64,000 nt of DNA from Primulina eburnea (taxonomy: Eukaryota; Streptophyta; Magnoliopsida; Lamiales; Gesneriaceae), in assembly GCF_022965805.1 (NCBI RefSeq), contig NC_133115.1, positions 32,541,321 through 32,605,320 on the forward strand, in the 5' to 3' direction. The position numbers and the translations under genes are program-made. The notes beneath the pieces were generated by a model. The model worked only from the letters and a program-made list of their open reading frames with translations, did no database searches and was not told the origin of the DNA. Positions 12,460-25,809 of this stretch are shown one piece after another. Within the stretch, counting starts at the first letter, position 1. Each line of letters opens with the position of its first letter.

Positions 12460-13962
12460 ATCTGGGTCATAGCTGTATAACAAGATTAGAATCACTTTCC
12501 ATGCCACTCAGGGATGCTGCTGATTACTTGAGGTTCTGTATCTGGTGGGAACTATTTTGTAACATAAACTTAACTTTTGGTGGCATAAATGCAAATCATT
12601 CTTCCGTCTGGTGCCTCCAAGGCATATGTGAGTACTCTTTTAAAAGGTATTAAACTCTTATTGTCATCACTAAACCTCGAAATCTTGTTTTGCCAGTTAG
12701 CCAAATATGTGTGTTTAAAAGTAGTTGTGCATTAGAGATGTCAGTATATCTTGCAATCATGTAATTGAGAAAACCATTGGCAATAGGATAACTATTTAAA
12801 ATATGTTGATTTAATTAAAACATCATCTTGCAATATTGAAGCACTTGACTATTAAATTAAAGAGGAAAACTGGAATTGTTTCTGACCATTGACAACAGGA
12901 ATTTTTAACCATGTTGGATGCAACAAAAGCTATTTTTAAATTTCTAGCAAGTGTAGGCTAATTAAGAAAAAAAAATAGATGTTTAGTAAAAAACTGATCT
13001 ATATATGGTTTTTGAATATATGGATGATACTTTTCCCTGAATGTGCAATTTTCTTTTGATAATTCAGATATGGAGTCGTCTCTTTAGTGGTTGGCGAAAG
13101 CACGGCGATGTTAAGCTGTTGAATTTTTTTTATGTGGCTTCGTTCTATAATTCGGAAAAATTGATACCTTTAATTTTAAGTTAAATTTTTTACAAAGTTT
13201 GTGAGCGCTTTATATGTTGGCTTTGTTATATTTACTATAAGCCTATGTACCCAAATTGGTACGCATTTCTTGTGAAACATATTTCCTCCTAGTTTTTCTG
13301 GATAGATGGTAATCTCTTTGAAAGTTTGGAAACCCCCTTCTGCTGACATGGCGGTAAAATGAAAAATGGCTTAGCATAAAGTAGTGGTCTCTTGTTGTTT
13401 GGTGGAGGGAATTAGTGGTTACTGTGGGAGAAAGAAGTCATATTTGTTAATACCATTTTATTGCCCTTTTTTATATTTAAGTATCACTTAGCAGCTTTGT
13501 GAATGTTTTTCATCTTTTTGGTTGTTTATCATAACAGATGTATAATTAGATTATTTTTCTACATAATGCAGCGTTATCATCTTTTTTTTTTTTTCCGACT
13601 TTGCTTTATGTGTAGTTTTATATGATGGTTTCCTTTTTCACCTCAGGACTATGAAAGTGGAAACTTTGCTTGCTTTCAGTTCAGAATGCTGCACACAGGT
13701 TAGGATAGGAGACACCAGCAGATTTTGTGACATTGAAGATTCATTTATGTATCGACATGGACAAATCTAACCATATCCGAATTGAAAACTATTTGATGAG
13801 AAACATTCTATTACATATTAATGTAATTTTTTATACGCTACATGTTTTTTGTTTATAAAAAGTCATTATATGAAAACTTTCTCTAGTATTCTGAAAATTT
13901 CATTTTTCCTTGTGTACGGTTATTGGTAAGTTTCTTCCCACTTGAGCAAAGAGGAATCTGTA
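12460..13962. other. Spacer between RabGAP last exon and peroxidase, copy 2
   Basis: AT-rich, no gene seen; matches 25,810-27,316 with scattered indels. It should hold the 3' UTRs of the two convergent genes. An alternative 3' exon near 13,070 (after an ATAATTCAG acceptor) is conceivable but unsupported. Confidence 0.55.
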
Positions 13963-15742
13963 CTACTTAATGTCGGGATTATTGTTGTTTGTGAGGCGAC
14001 AGTTTTTGCGAATTTCCCCTTGCTTCCCTGTCAATACTCCTAGTCCCACCCATCCCTGCTTATTGACAAAGTAAATTCCCTCCGAAAACTTTCAAACTCT
14101 CTGCATACCGAGGACTAGTTGTGATGTGTTTGTAATTGAACAATAGCTGCTGGTCAACTCCAAGAAACTGAATCATATGAAGTAACATTAGAGTAGTAGG
14201 TATTGGTGAAAGAATATGCATCCCAATTTTGTCTGTCAAAAAGTAGTTGGGTCCTTATCACTCTTCTTCTTCGACGACGGCGATGATGAAGATGAGGGCA
14301 TAGTTGTCTAAGTTTTTTCTAAACAATACCCTGCTCATGGTGGGATCTGCTTTTTGGGTTTTGTTAGAGTCGTATAGGCGATCATGAATGTCTTCGCAAT
14401 GTGTTTTTCCCCAGTGTATGCGCCCCTGAGGTAGAACATAAATAGAAGATGGCTTAATGTTCTTTGAAACATAGGACGAAGTTTTTCTGAGGGGAACTGT
14501 TGAGAAGAATATCAATTTACCTAAAAGCGTAGCGTAATCCTGTGCATCCAAACCTTTCGATTTGAAGTATGCATATCCTTCTTCCCATGAGACAAGGGTG
14601 ATGGAAGATCCACCCATGCTGCCTTGATCTAAGCCATCCCTTCTTCCAAGAACACTGGATATGATGGTGACCCTGTACTTGTATTTTCACAAATAAGACT
14701 AGTAGTACGAATCATTTTCATTTCAACTCATCAAAAATCAAAATAATTCTATTCCCGTCAAGTTTTTTCCTTCCTCTTGAATTTATGTACAAACCATCCG
14801 TTGCCACCAGCAGAGGGCTGAATGGAAGCAGGAAGTTCGCCCACTGAATGGAAAATGTAATAATTTAAATTTTGCAAAGAGATATAAGTTTTGCACCACT
14901 GAAGTAACATTAGCTCGCAGCCTGCTTTATGACGTAATACTAATAGTGAAATGGGTCTCATGGCTGGGTTTAGCTCGTTTAAGTTTTATATTATTATCGT
15001 AATTTTTCAACGATAGAAAATTTGATAAAATCGAAAATTACTGGCGAGTAAACAACTCAAGTAAATTTTCTATTTTTTCAAAGTACCTACAAGTCCTTAA
15101 AGGGACAGGGATCCATTTTCACAACTCTACGGTCTAATCTATGCTATATCTGGTACTCTCCTCGTTATATTTTCACTATCGAGTAAATTACAGTGTTAAC
15201 AGATTAATTACCAGATGAACTGCGTCTCGAACCGAAAGCACAAGAATATCAGTACACGAGACAGCCTCAGGACACAGGGCCTCAACCACTTTCTTGATCT
15301 GGTCGATCAGATGAATCCATCCAGCCTTGAATTTTTTGTAGCATTTTTCTCTGTTCGAGGCCCATCTAGTAATATGGATCCATCACACCCCTAAATACCC
15401 AATCTGTCAATTTTCGAGTGAATACATACATACATACATACATTTAATATATGTACATTCAAGAAATAGGTGACAAACTTACATTAACCAGGCAATCTGC
15501 ATAGAGTAACTTGAGCAACTTGGCAGTGATACTTTTATCTTTATCCCACCATAACTCCACTTGAGCTTCACAAATGCCTCGACATTGGCACAAGTCTTGA
15601 GCTTCTTGTAAAAATGGCGTTTCAATGGCTTGTCCTCCGGTGGTAGAGTTACCGCTGCATGAACACGGCTGACGTACAAGCTCAGCCCTACTCCCACCAC
15701 CATGCAAATACTGTCAACAAAAATTATATCCTCTCCCTCTCA
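13963..15742 (-). pseudogene. Peroxidase-like gene, copy 2, many frameshifts
   Basis: Same gene as at 442-2235, in the noisy copy. Exon 4 (from about 14,418 down) and exon 3 each carry several one-base gaps. In exon 1, His-Gln before Val-Glu is lost in a frameshift, Met85 of the distal block becomes Leu (ATG to CTG on the coding strand, the minus-strand view of a T-to-G type change beside a G), and the start codon reads ATT. The changes are scattered evenly, without the clustering expected of one inactivating event. They are probably sequencing errors rather than true decay, so do not treat this as evidence for a real pseudogene. Confidence 0.75.
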
Positions 15743-15836
15743 ATGATTGATCAACAACTTAGCTATTCTATCATTCAAAGAATGATTCATTACATATATA
15801 GCTATGTCTCTTTGTCTATATTATATATATATAATA

Positions 15837-15867
<31 letters not shown>

Positions 15868-18800
15868 GGCAACCTGGAAATGTTATTATACTTGAAGAAT
15901 AATATTTCGTATATAAAGAGTAAACAAGCAGTTTAATTTATCATGTCAATGAGGAAATTAAGAGTCAAATATATAAGAATTTGGTAAATTTAAAATGTTG
16001 ATTGAATTTAACTACTTACATGAACACGGCTCTCATTTAATTTGATAATGCGAATTAGGGACTAGGAATATATAACAAATAAATTCAAGCAAAAACCCCA
16101 AACAATTTTCAAATGACAAAAACTGTGTGAGACGGTCTCACGAGTCGTATTTTATGAGACATATCTTTTTATTTGTGTCATCAATGAAAAAAGTTACTTT
16201 TTTATGCTAGAGTATTACTTTTTATTGTGACGGTAGGGTTGACCCGTCTCACGATAAATATTCGTGAGACCATCTACAAGAGACTTACTCTTTTCAAATA
16301 TGATATATCAGAAAATATGTTCTAATTTTTTTCTTTTAGAAATAATATAGTTCCCAATCGTGTATATTTCCATGTTCATGATATATGAATGCGTTCATGA
16401 GCAGCAATGGGTAGATTTCAGGTCCCTCTTCGAAGAAATTCAACCATATTCAAGTAATCACACCTTCCACAGGATTCACTAGCTGTCAGTTTAATTTACT
16501 CTTTTTTTTAAATGAAGGTAATGATAATTGTTTTAATTCTTATCATTATTTTATGTCGATTAAAAATTATCATCATTAAGTTTTTCTTCATCATTTAAAT
16601 TATGTTTTTGCAAATTTGTGTATGTTATCAAATTTCAAAATTAAACTATTTTTGTTTTGTTTTTTTTTTTTTTGAAATTTTTGTCCAATTTTCGACGTGG
16701 CATTAGTAGTGTGACTCCATAGTAGAGTTGATTGACAGCAACCAATATGACACTCACATGTACAACGTCATATCAATTTTCGCGATGAAAAATGATTAAA
16801 ATTTCAAAAATTGAAATATACGTGACTAAATCTTAATTTTCAAATATAAATGATTGAAATTATAAAAAACAAACTTACATTTTTTTTTAAAGTTATAAGA
16901 AAAGAAAGAATACCGACTTATGAAAACGTTACACAAATTGATTCCAGTCATGCATGTATTACGGAAGTTTGGAATGCACGGATTGTTAAATAATTGTTAC
17001 TTTAGGGACATGTAACTTTAAATTGCATGCTATATTCCAAACCAAGCCAAAAGCTCCCGAACAAGTTGTCAAGTAGCATTATTTAATTAGAATGATTCTA
17101 AATATGATAGTTTGCCATTCTTGATTTATTGAAAACTGATCCATTAATTACTGAAAATAGTACAATTCATGAATATATATTTTCTTAAAAATGGAAAACG
17201 AAAGCAGATTGGTACATGAACCATCGGGTGGTTAAAATTAAATTGATACATAAATAATCGATAATTATCAAATTTTATATTGGCAGCAGAACTCTCCAAT
17301 TCGATAAAGTCCAGTCTATGTGCTTAGTCTCGTTCTCATGAAATGCATTTTGATTGGTCTTGACTTCTGGTTCGTCGTGTTCATTGTATTGTGTGGGACA
17401 AAAACTTGTGGAGCGGTCTCACGGGTCGTATTTGTGAGACGGGTCCTTATTGGGTACCCATGAAAAAGTATTATTTTTATTGTGAATATGGGTGGTTCCA
17501 CCGTCTCACAGATATGATCCGTGAGATGGTCTCACATAAGACTCACTCGTGTATTGGACCTGAAAATATTACATTTAGATTTTTCTTTATCCATACATGT
17601 CCAGATACATTGAGTATTTGTCAAAAGTTACATCATTATGCTAAAAACTAAGTCAATTTTTCATCACTTGTTTGCACGTCACACATTTTTTCAAGAAAAA
17701 CAGAACAAGTTTGATCAAATTTTGATTTTCATTCATGTTGCTTGGAACATGTTTCGCGCGTCTACAGACTTAGTTTCACCCTAAGACTGTCGTCAAGTTT
17801 TTTTTGCTGCATGCAGCTGGAGTTACTCGACTTATCTATTAGATTTTTTTTTACTGTATTTACTTCCTCGAATGACGGTGAAAGTCTTTTATACTCATCT
17901 ATCATGTCATGGAATGCATTGATGAAATCTCTCGTGTAAATTTATTTGAGCTAAAATCAAATACTTCATCTTCTGCAATACACCTTCGCCTCATTAGCCA
18001 TCAGACAGTGGACTAGCTCTTCATTACTCTCACTAGATGAACTCTCTGAGCTAGATGGCTCTAAGTCTGAGTCCGCCCCAATTCTTTTAGTTTTCAACAG
18101 CAACAAACACTTTCTGACATTTCTTCTTCTTGCCATCTCTGGATCTCCCCTCTTCGAAGGACTTCTTCGTATCTTTCTTTGCCATTTTACAAGTAGCAAA
18201 AAATGGTGTTTTTTCTTACCACAATTAAAGAAGACTTGATTGTCATTAGCTTGAATTTTTTTTATGATTTAAGTAATTGAATTAGATTTGATTATTTCTC
18301 ATAAATTAGTCAAATTTCTTGGTCTCATTGCTTGATAAACATAATATAGCATCATGCTTATCTGTTCCCCAGACTTGTGGCGGAACTTCTCTTCTTCAAT
18401 GGTTAAGACAACAGCTAGCAGTGGCAACCAGGCTGTTGGTTGGGGAGTGGATGGATCTTCCTCAATCTTGATACTTAGCTCAAAGTCATAACTTAAATCA
18501 GCAAATATATAATACAACTCGAACTTATGGAGATTAATACTCCCTCTAAACCACGGTCTTTACATCACTTTCCTGAGTAAAACCCCATTATGTTCTAATC
18601 AAGTTAACGGTAAAGTATATTCAAGCCAAGAGCGTCAAGTTTGTAACAATGCTACTAAAATTGTTATCAAATTTGTTTAATGTTTAGTATACAACCACTT
18701 GTTTTGTTCTAAGCAGAAAGATGTTGCATATATATGTATTTTTCAATAATCATAATTTATTTAGAAAATATAGAGATTGTTTAATGAACTCATTTGAAAT

Positions 18801-19513
18801 AATATTTCAATAGTCAACAAAAACTTACTCTGCACCGCTTGATATGATTAAATATGTGTTTAGAGAGGAGGTGAAATAACACTTTAAATTTTTCCCGAAA
18901 CTTGAGATGTATTCGAGGTAGAATCAAAATTGGTAATTATTAAAACTTTTTTTTCTCGACAAGCTAGATACAACTGACACTTGAAAAGTCTTTTTCAAAG
19001 TGCAAAAATGTCTGATTGGATTCGTGAATGATTATATTCGCTTAACTTAAAAAAAAAAAAAAACAAGTCGAGCTGGTAAAAAATTGCAAAAGTAAATGGC
19101 ATAAATATGTTTACGGATAAGTTGTATATTTGATCCAATATATTTGGCTTTTGTGTGATTTTAGTCACTTATATTGTCAGATTTTCATCATCTTACTCAA
19201 TTATCTTAAAATCGTTAAAAAAAAAACGAACATGCATAATCAACCATACATTTTTCCGTAATTTTTTAATCCAAAAAGCAAAATTTATGATGGCCCTTGT
19301 TTGTAATACACTACATATATACATTATATATATAATTAAATGTACGAGGATGAAGATTTATTATAAAAACTATATATAAAAAAAGAACATATATATCAAA
19401 GAGCCATGGCCCATATATTACGACCCTCTTACCTACTTGGACCAACAAAAGTTCAATAACACTTTGAACGAACATGGACCAATTTCCTAATTATATGTTG
19501 TATTCACACCGTC

Positions 19514-19566
<53 letters not shown>

Positions 19567-20993
19567 TAGGTATTTAATTTGTGTATAAAACCACCGTAAA
19601 GTTTAATTTACTATATTGACAAAAATATTTTGCATAAAATTTTAATATTGTTATATATATATAATATAGTCGAAGATTTAATAAAGCAAATTCGGATAAA
19701 ATATCCATGCTTTGCTTTAAATAAAGTCAGCTTTTCTACACGAAAATAAATAACCTTTGTAACCTAAACTTGACCAGAATTATAGTATTATTTTCCAAAT
19801 CCAAATTTCTATTTTTGACGTAATCTCTACATATCAAGGATAATTTATTAAACTAATACAACAATATATGATTAAGAAATATTTATTTTAATATTTATCT
19901 CCATTACTTTTCTCACTTATTTTTTTTAACTTCACGTGCGATTAATATAATTTATTAATTTATATTTTGCCTTATCCAACTAATTTTTTAATATTGACCT
20001 CCACACTATTTGGCCACGTTGTTTCTTCGAAAATTATCAGAAAATTATTTACCTTAATTATGTATACTAATTTTTCCCTAAATGATTTTTATTTTCATGG
20101 AAAGTTCTAAGTGTTTTGACTTCAAGTTTTTCCCAAAGAGACGTATGGACTGATCAAATAAAGAAGGCTGCACCAATTGAATGTTATGACATTCTAGAAT
20201 ACCTTTTATGAACCTACATGACTTTTCTGCGCACCTGCATGCATCTTAAATATCGCGAGACAATTCATTCATTCAAATTCCATTTTCTTGCACTAAGATC
20301 TATCCATAAATCGAAGGAACTCGAATATATTTTGTTTCTTTTTAAAAAAATCATCATCCAAGTTTTAATAAATTCGCTACAAAAAAAAGAATCAATTTGC
20401 TCCGATTACGCTTATAGTAATTCTGTAAAGCTTCCGCATATCTACGCCAAGTGATCAGATAAGTTAAGTTTTAATCCGAGGCTGGATCAAAAACATAAGC
20501 TTGGCTGTGGAATCACTTTTCTGGTAAGTTTTTTTCTGCATTTCTGGGGGCGGGTTGTTCATATATCAGTACTGTTTGCATGTATGATGTTTCCTTGTGG
20601 AAGAAATGTCATTCTATTATTATTTTGGTTTTTGCAAATAATTAACGTGTTCTCAGACAAGCAGGCATGGATTGAGCCATTCATGTCTGCATGCAATTTT
20701 GTACGTCGTGAGCGTGTAATTGTCTTTTTAAAATGTTTATGCATTACTCACCTACTATGCGCTTATGCAGGTTCATTAGTTTGGACTGGAAAAGTGAATT
20801 GAAAAAGCTTGGGTATTAGGTGCAGATTAGGGGTTAAATGAGTCGAGCTTAATTAGTTTATAAATTCTTACAAGATCGAATTCGGGCTTGGCTGCTTCCA
20901 TTTGTTCTGTTCTTACAACAGTCAAAATCTTGAAGGCTAGAAGGCAAATCAATATATAGTAACTGTAATATACTGCTTTGACAGGTTGAAGCA
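15743..20993. other. Shared 5' spacer, copy 2
   Basis: Counterpart of 2,236-7,607. It holds element A (16,123-16,280), element B (17,405-17,540), the Copia gag relic on the minus strand (about 17,570-18,700), and broken TA tracts at about 15,820-15,868 and 19,514-19,568. In the gag relic one frame (18,199-17,966) is more open than in copy 1, by chance of indels. No gene. Confidence 0.6.
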
Positions 20994-23172
20994 ATGAGGC
21001 CGATTCAGGACCAAGGAATGGTGAAGCAAATATTTCTTTGTGCCATGTTAATGGCCTCAAACATGTTATCAAAATGAAGCAACTAGTTCTGTGTCAGGTA
21101 TTACATGAAACAAGCAAAAATTTGACATGAATTCAAATAGCAGCCCATATAATTAATTTGATGGCTTTTTTCAACATTTGCAGACGATATTTAGCAGAAA
21201 CAGGTGGCTCGGAGTCTAGTGAACAGCCATATGATCATAACACGGTGAGAGCAGACCATTGGACCATTTGAGGAAATACAGAGGCGGATACGATATATCA
21301 AACAAGCATATTGGGAGTGTATGTATTGTTTTAGAAGCAATAAAATGGTTTCAGACTTTTGTTTTAGAAATTAGGCATCAGTTTGATAATACAAATAAGA
21401 ACCCTTACTACATATGTGTTTACTATCTGCTACAGTCACAGCTTTTACGGGTATTATGGCTATGCAATTGCGGCGCTGTTGATCCATGCGGTGTCGGATA
21501 TGGAGCCTTTTTCTTGCAAGAGCTACTTGCTGTAAGAGCAACAGAAAGCTCAAGAAGAGACAGCTTGTCAAAACACGTGTTATCTGTGCCTCTACTCTGG
21601 GCAGTATTATTCACAATCTTTGCAATGTAAGTCATTCCCACTGTCTTCATTCTAACACACTAGCTAAAAATCCTAGGAACCATGGCAGACAAAAAAGAAA
21701 GCTGACATAGAATTGGACAAAAATGCTTATTTTGCCTCTGATATTAATGGTCTGTTTTTGGCCGGGGTTTCGATTCATGCATTGTTCTTAAGAAACAGTG
21801 ATATAAAGTGGTTCAGTTCTTGAACCCATTATTACACCTGTGTTGAGAAGTAATAATGGCTCGAACCGGCCAAAAGTAGTGTTTGAACTGACTGTTTACC
21901 AAAAAAAAATTATAAAAGCTAGGTCCTACGACCTCTCCGTTTCTTCAGAGAGCTCTCAATTGTGATCACGTGACTTGAAAAGAGAAGAGAAAGTGCATAA
22001 GAAAGATTACTTTACAAAACATGCTACACAAACATAGAATAAGCATTTTTCACATGCAAAATGGATTGAGAAAACAGCCCATTCAAGGTTTGTAATTTTG
22101 TAAATGACTAATTTTCAGAACGGGAAGCGGCCTAGTTCTTGGAGGCAATGCCAAGTTCCATTCAAGAGCGAAGACAATAATTGACATCATCATCGATACA
22201 GCAGATGATGCTTCGCACACGATATACAATACGACGGGAGCTATGAAAAAAATGACCCTTAGTTTAGGAAAAGTTAATGGAAGTCGCCAGGCCACGAGCT
22301 TGTTAATTCGACATCCAGAAGGCTCGATTCTCAGGCTGCTGATATAGAAAGACAAGCTTCCAAGCATAGACGAGACATCGATAAGGGCATAAAGATAGCG
22401 AATGCCTCGATCTCTATTCATATTATATATGTTTGGCGCAAGCATTTCAGTGCAGATGAATATTATCGTTTTTTCTGATAATTGAGGTACAATATAACAA
22501 CGGTAGCCATTTCAGTGTCTTTAGTCACTGTAATTGCTCTACTAGGTAAGTAGAGACTCAGCAAAGTAACTAAGAATTTGCTCCACATTGCATTTACTCA
22601 GGTTCACTTGTTAAGAAAGGAATCACATTGATTATAGCTGTCAAAATCACGACATATCTACCAAAATTTGGACATTCATATCTTCTCACATAATCAAGAA
22701 TCACACTTCTTTCTTTTAACTTCTCGAATTCGATTGATCATTGCAGTCTCAGGCACCAAAATTTCGAAGAACATTTAACACGTAAGTACCCGCCCACCAT
22801 CCATCACTACCTAGTATCTTGACACAATTATTACGCAAAATCACCTATTTTTCACAGAGATTCTCATATATATTTTTTATACCTATTGAATGCAGGCTAA
22901 TTAACTTTGCTGGTTTTTCACGGTCCGGTGCTGGTTGTTCTTCGGGATTATCTCTTCTTGAAAAAGTACGAACCGAAATAATTATAAATCAGTTGAAACA
23001 TCGACAAAGTGGGTTAGTACTTAAAAGCATTTACTCTGTTTATGAGCTTTGGCCGGCGACACGTGTACCGCGCTAGAAAGCTTTCAGAAAGATCCATACA
23101 ACAACAGCCTGAGCTCCATTGTACCATGTGATGAACTGCTTTCTGCAAAACCAGTGCTAAGTGATGTTAGTG
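20994..23172 (+). pseudogene. Membrane-protein gene, copy 2, truncated in exon 8
   Basis: Matches the gene at 7,608-11,188 from the start codon through the first two thirds of exon 8, with one-base gaps in most exons (for example exons 2, 3, 6 and 7). At 23,172, after GTGATGTTAGTG, it switches to RabGAP intron sequence. The last third of the protein, with span 5, is absent. The frameshifts are probably sequencing noise; the abrupt end is either a true rearrangement or a misjoin. Confidence 0.8.
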
Positions 23173-23233
23173 GCCTGGGTTTTGCCGACCTTTGTAATTG
23201 AGTTGCTAAAACTCAATATCTGTAACTCTTCAG

Positions 23234-25809
23234 CGCGAAAACTTTAAGATGGAAGGGCCAACTGGTGTCATGAAGCAGTTGCAAGTACTCTGGCATGTAT
23301 TAGAACTTACGGATAGGGAGATGTTCTCTCACCTAGCAGAAATAGGTGCTGAAAGCCTTCATTTTGCCTTCCGTATGCTGCTGGTCTATTTCGCAGGGAG
23401 TTAACTTTCACTGAAGCACTTTGTATGTGGGAGGTTTGTGCTGTAAATTGATCTTATTTGTTTTTAGCCAATCTATGACAAATACTTTCTACTGAGTTAG
23501 TTCTGTAATCCAGGCTCCGATATTTCAATAGTTTCATTGTAGCATAGGTTAAGAGGCAGTCAGTATAGCTTACAGTTAAGATAAGTATGCTAACTATTGA
23601 AAGCAAAATGTTCGCTGAAAAAGTTGTGAAATAATCTAATTTCTCTGAATCAAGGGTATATTAGAAGACTAATCACACGGTTTAAGCTGCAGATATGAAG
23701 TTGTCTACGCTTTTACCTCATGAATTCTCGTTGACTTACTAATATAATCAGAAATATCGACTATTTGTCTATTTCTTATGTTGATTTTTTTCCCACTGGA
23801 TTTAAAACTGTAGATGATATGGGCGGCTGATTCGATCCATCCTTTACCTGTCATCTGGATGAGAACTGTCCAGAACTATTGGCTATTCAGTTATCCAAGG
23901 AAACAGAGGCTGAATTGGGAGAAGAAAGCATTGATAGTAATGGTGGTGTTCCAAAGAGTTCTCCAATAAAACCTGGTGTGGAATGCTCCATCTCCGACAG
24001 CACCGGAATGAGATCTACATCAGCTAGACCATTTTGCGGATTGACTAAACCTCTTTGGTCAAAGAATGACCGCTTGCAGATTCATACGGTTATATCATCT
24101 GCAAGAAGTGGTGACGAATTGCCTGTTTTTTGTGTAGCTGCCATTCTCATTACGAATCGTCAGAAAATTATCAGAGAAACGCATTCAATTGATGACCTAA
24201 TAAAGGCAGGTGGATTATAGTTTGTTGTCTGAACCAGTACTGCAATTTTGAGTACCGGTTTTTGATAATGTCTCAAAACTGATATTTTGGTCTTTCCTCA
24301 TACTTGCTTAACTAAACTTATGCACGATTCATGATAGTAAAAAGAGTTGACATAATTTTCCTGAGATTAAGATCGAGAGCATCTTTTTTCCTCTCATTAA
24401 TACTTATCAAATACTTGGTTAGAGGTTGTTGGCCTATTTAGTTTGATTAGCTAAATTCCACAAACGTATTCACTAGCCCATTTACAAATCTTTAGTCCCA
24501 TGCTGCATTTTTAAACTAATTTCTTTACATTTGTTAGAGAGGTTGGACCCAAAAGGTCTGTTTTTGTAGGATTATCGCCATAATTTGCTCGAGATGATTT
24601 TAGAATGATTATGCATTCCTATCATAAGTATCATGCTGTAGTTTTTCGGTTTTGCTGATCTGGAACCTGAACTGATTTTTGGATTCCATTGTTGGCTTGT
24701 GACTGTGCAACATACCTAGTGTATGCGATCACTCACTCATCTCCATCTTTTCTCTCTAAAAACACTTATCTTATTCTAATACATTTTGCAGATATTCAAT
24801 GATAATATTTTAAAGATCAGAGTCAAGAGATGCATACGTACCGCCATCAAACTGCGAAAGAAGTACCTTTACAAGGTTAATTTTCAAATTAACTTTATCC
24901 TTTCCTATCTTGCAATATTTTTTTGAATCTGGAATGATTATGTCAAGAATTTTCATTCATATTTGCTTTGGAACACCTACTAGTTGAAATCCATAGAGCT
25001 TATTGTATATCACCATTGGAATACACTGTTAAGTGCTATTTGATATTTTTTTTGGCTTCTCTTACCTGAATTAGTAAATCAATGCCGTGTCTAATTATCA
25101 GTACACATTTGATGTTAACAAATAAGATTATATAAACCCAAATAAGTTTGAGGCTTGTCTAATTTTTGATTCATTCTCATAAGATATATATTTTTACAAG
25201 CTACATCTCAATTAAATCCCATAATAGATATACAATTCAATTTAAGCTTAAAATCGTTTGACCATTCCATATAATAGTACTCTCAGTTTAAGTCATGCTA
25301 CGAACCCATTATGAATTTTAAAACTCAATCTTTGAAGAAGTTACCTAAGAATAAAAAAGTAAAAAAACTAGCATTTTCTGATACGTTCCCTCGTGGACGT
25401 GACACATAAATGTCCACTAACCTATTCGGCTAGGAATGTTCTACTGAGATCTTGCTTTCTTTGTCTAGAATGTGATTTTTCTTCTTCTAAAATCTGCTTT
25501 TGTTAGCCGCCTGTTTGGCCCTGGGCCTCTTGCTTTGTTCATCCTAAAATGCCTATTTTTGAATTTTTTTAAAGGACTCCAAATAATTTATGTTCTCACT
25601 CATACATCATGTCACACATATTTCATTAATTAAAAACTTAAATAAGAATTTTGAGAAATTAAAAGAACCACTACTTTAACCCCAGATACTTGGCTAGTAT
25701 TTGAGATGTTACCATTTAGTTTTTCGGTCTTTCTTTCACCTCTGAGCTAAAAAGTTGTATCCTTTTACAGCTAATCAGGAATGGTCCAGCGCCTCAGAAT
25801 AACAGTTAA
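23234..25809 (+). pseudogene. TBC-domain RabGAP gene, 3' half only
   Basis: Exons seen: 23,234-23,433, 23,814-24,205, 24,792-24,875 and 25,771-25,809. The translation is the C-terminal part of a plant TBC1D15/GYP-like Rab GTPase activator: RENFKMEGPTGVMKQLQ, ESLHFAFRMLL, MMWAADFDPS, then FCVAAILITNRQKIIRETHS, IDDLIK/IFNDNILKIRVKRC and a basic tail ending LIRNGPAPQNNS. The catalytic Arg and Gln fingers would lie in the missing N-terminal half. One-base losses break exon 1 near 23,375 and exon 2 near 23,841, where the noisy sequence still runs; from about 23,850 it is clean. The intron at 24,206 starts GC (AAG/GCAGGT), the only junction that keeps the frame. The gene is cut at 23,172 by the join to copy 2, so the intact gene presumably exists elsewhere. 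Confidence 0.8.

Larger units (their letters stand above)
12319..23172. repeat. Copy 2 of the segmental repeat, error-laden and truncated
   Basis: Matches copies 1 and 3 end to end but with a one-base indel every few tens of bases, mostly deletions in runs, plus recurring T-to-G changes before a G. In large indels and orientation it follows copy 1: element B present, gag deletion present, no 60-bp inversion. It begins in the RabGAP last intron and ends inside exon 8 of the membrane-protein gene. Noise of this kind in exons, introns and spacers alike points to uncorrected long-read sequence. Confidence 0.85.
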
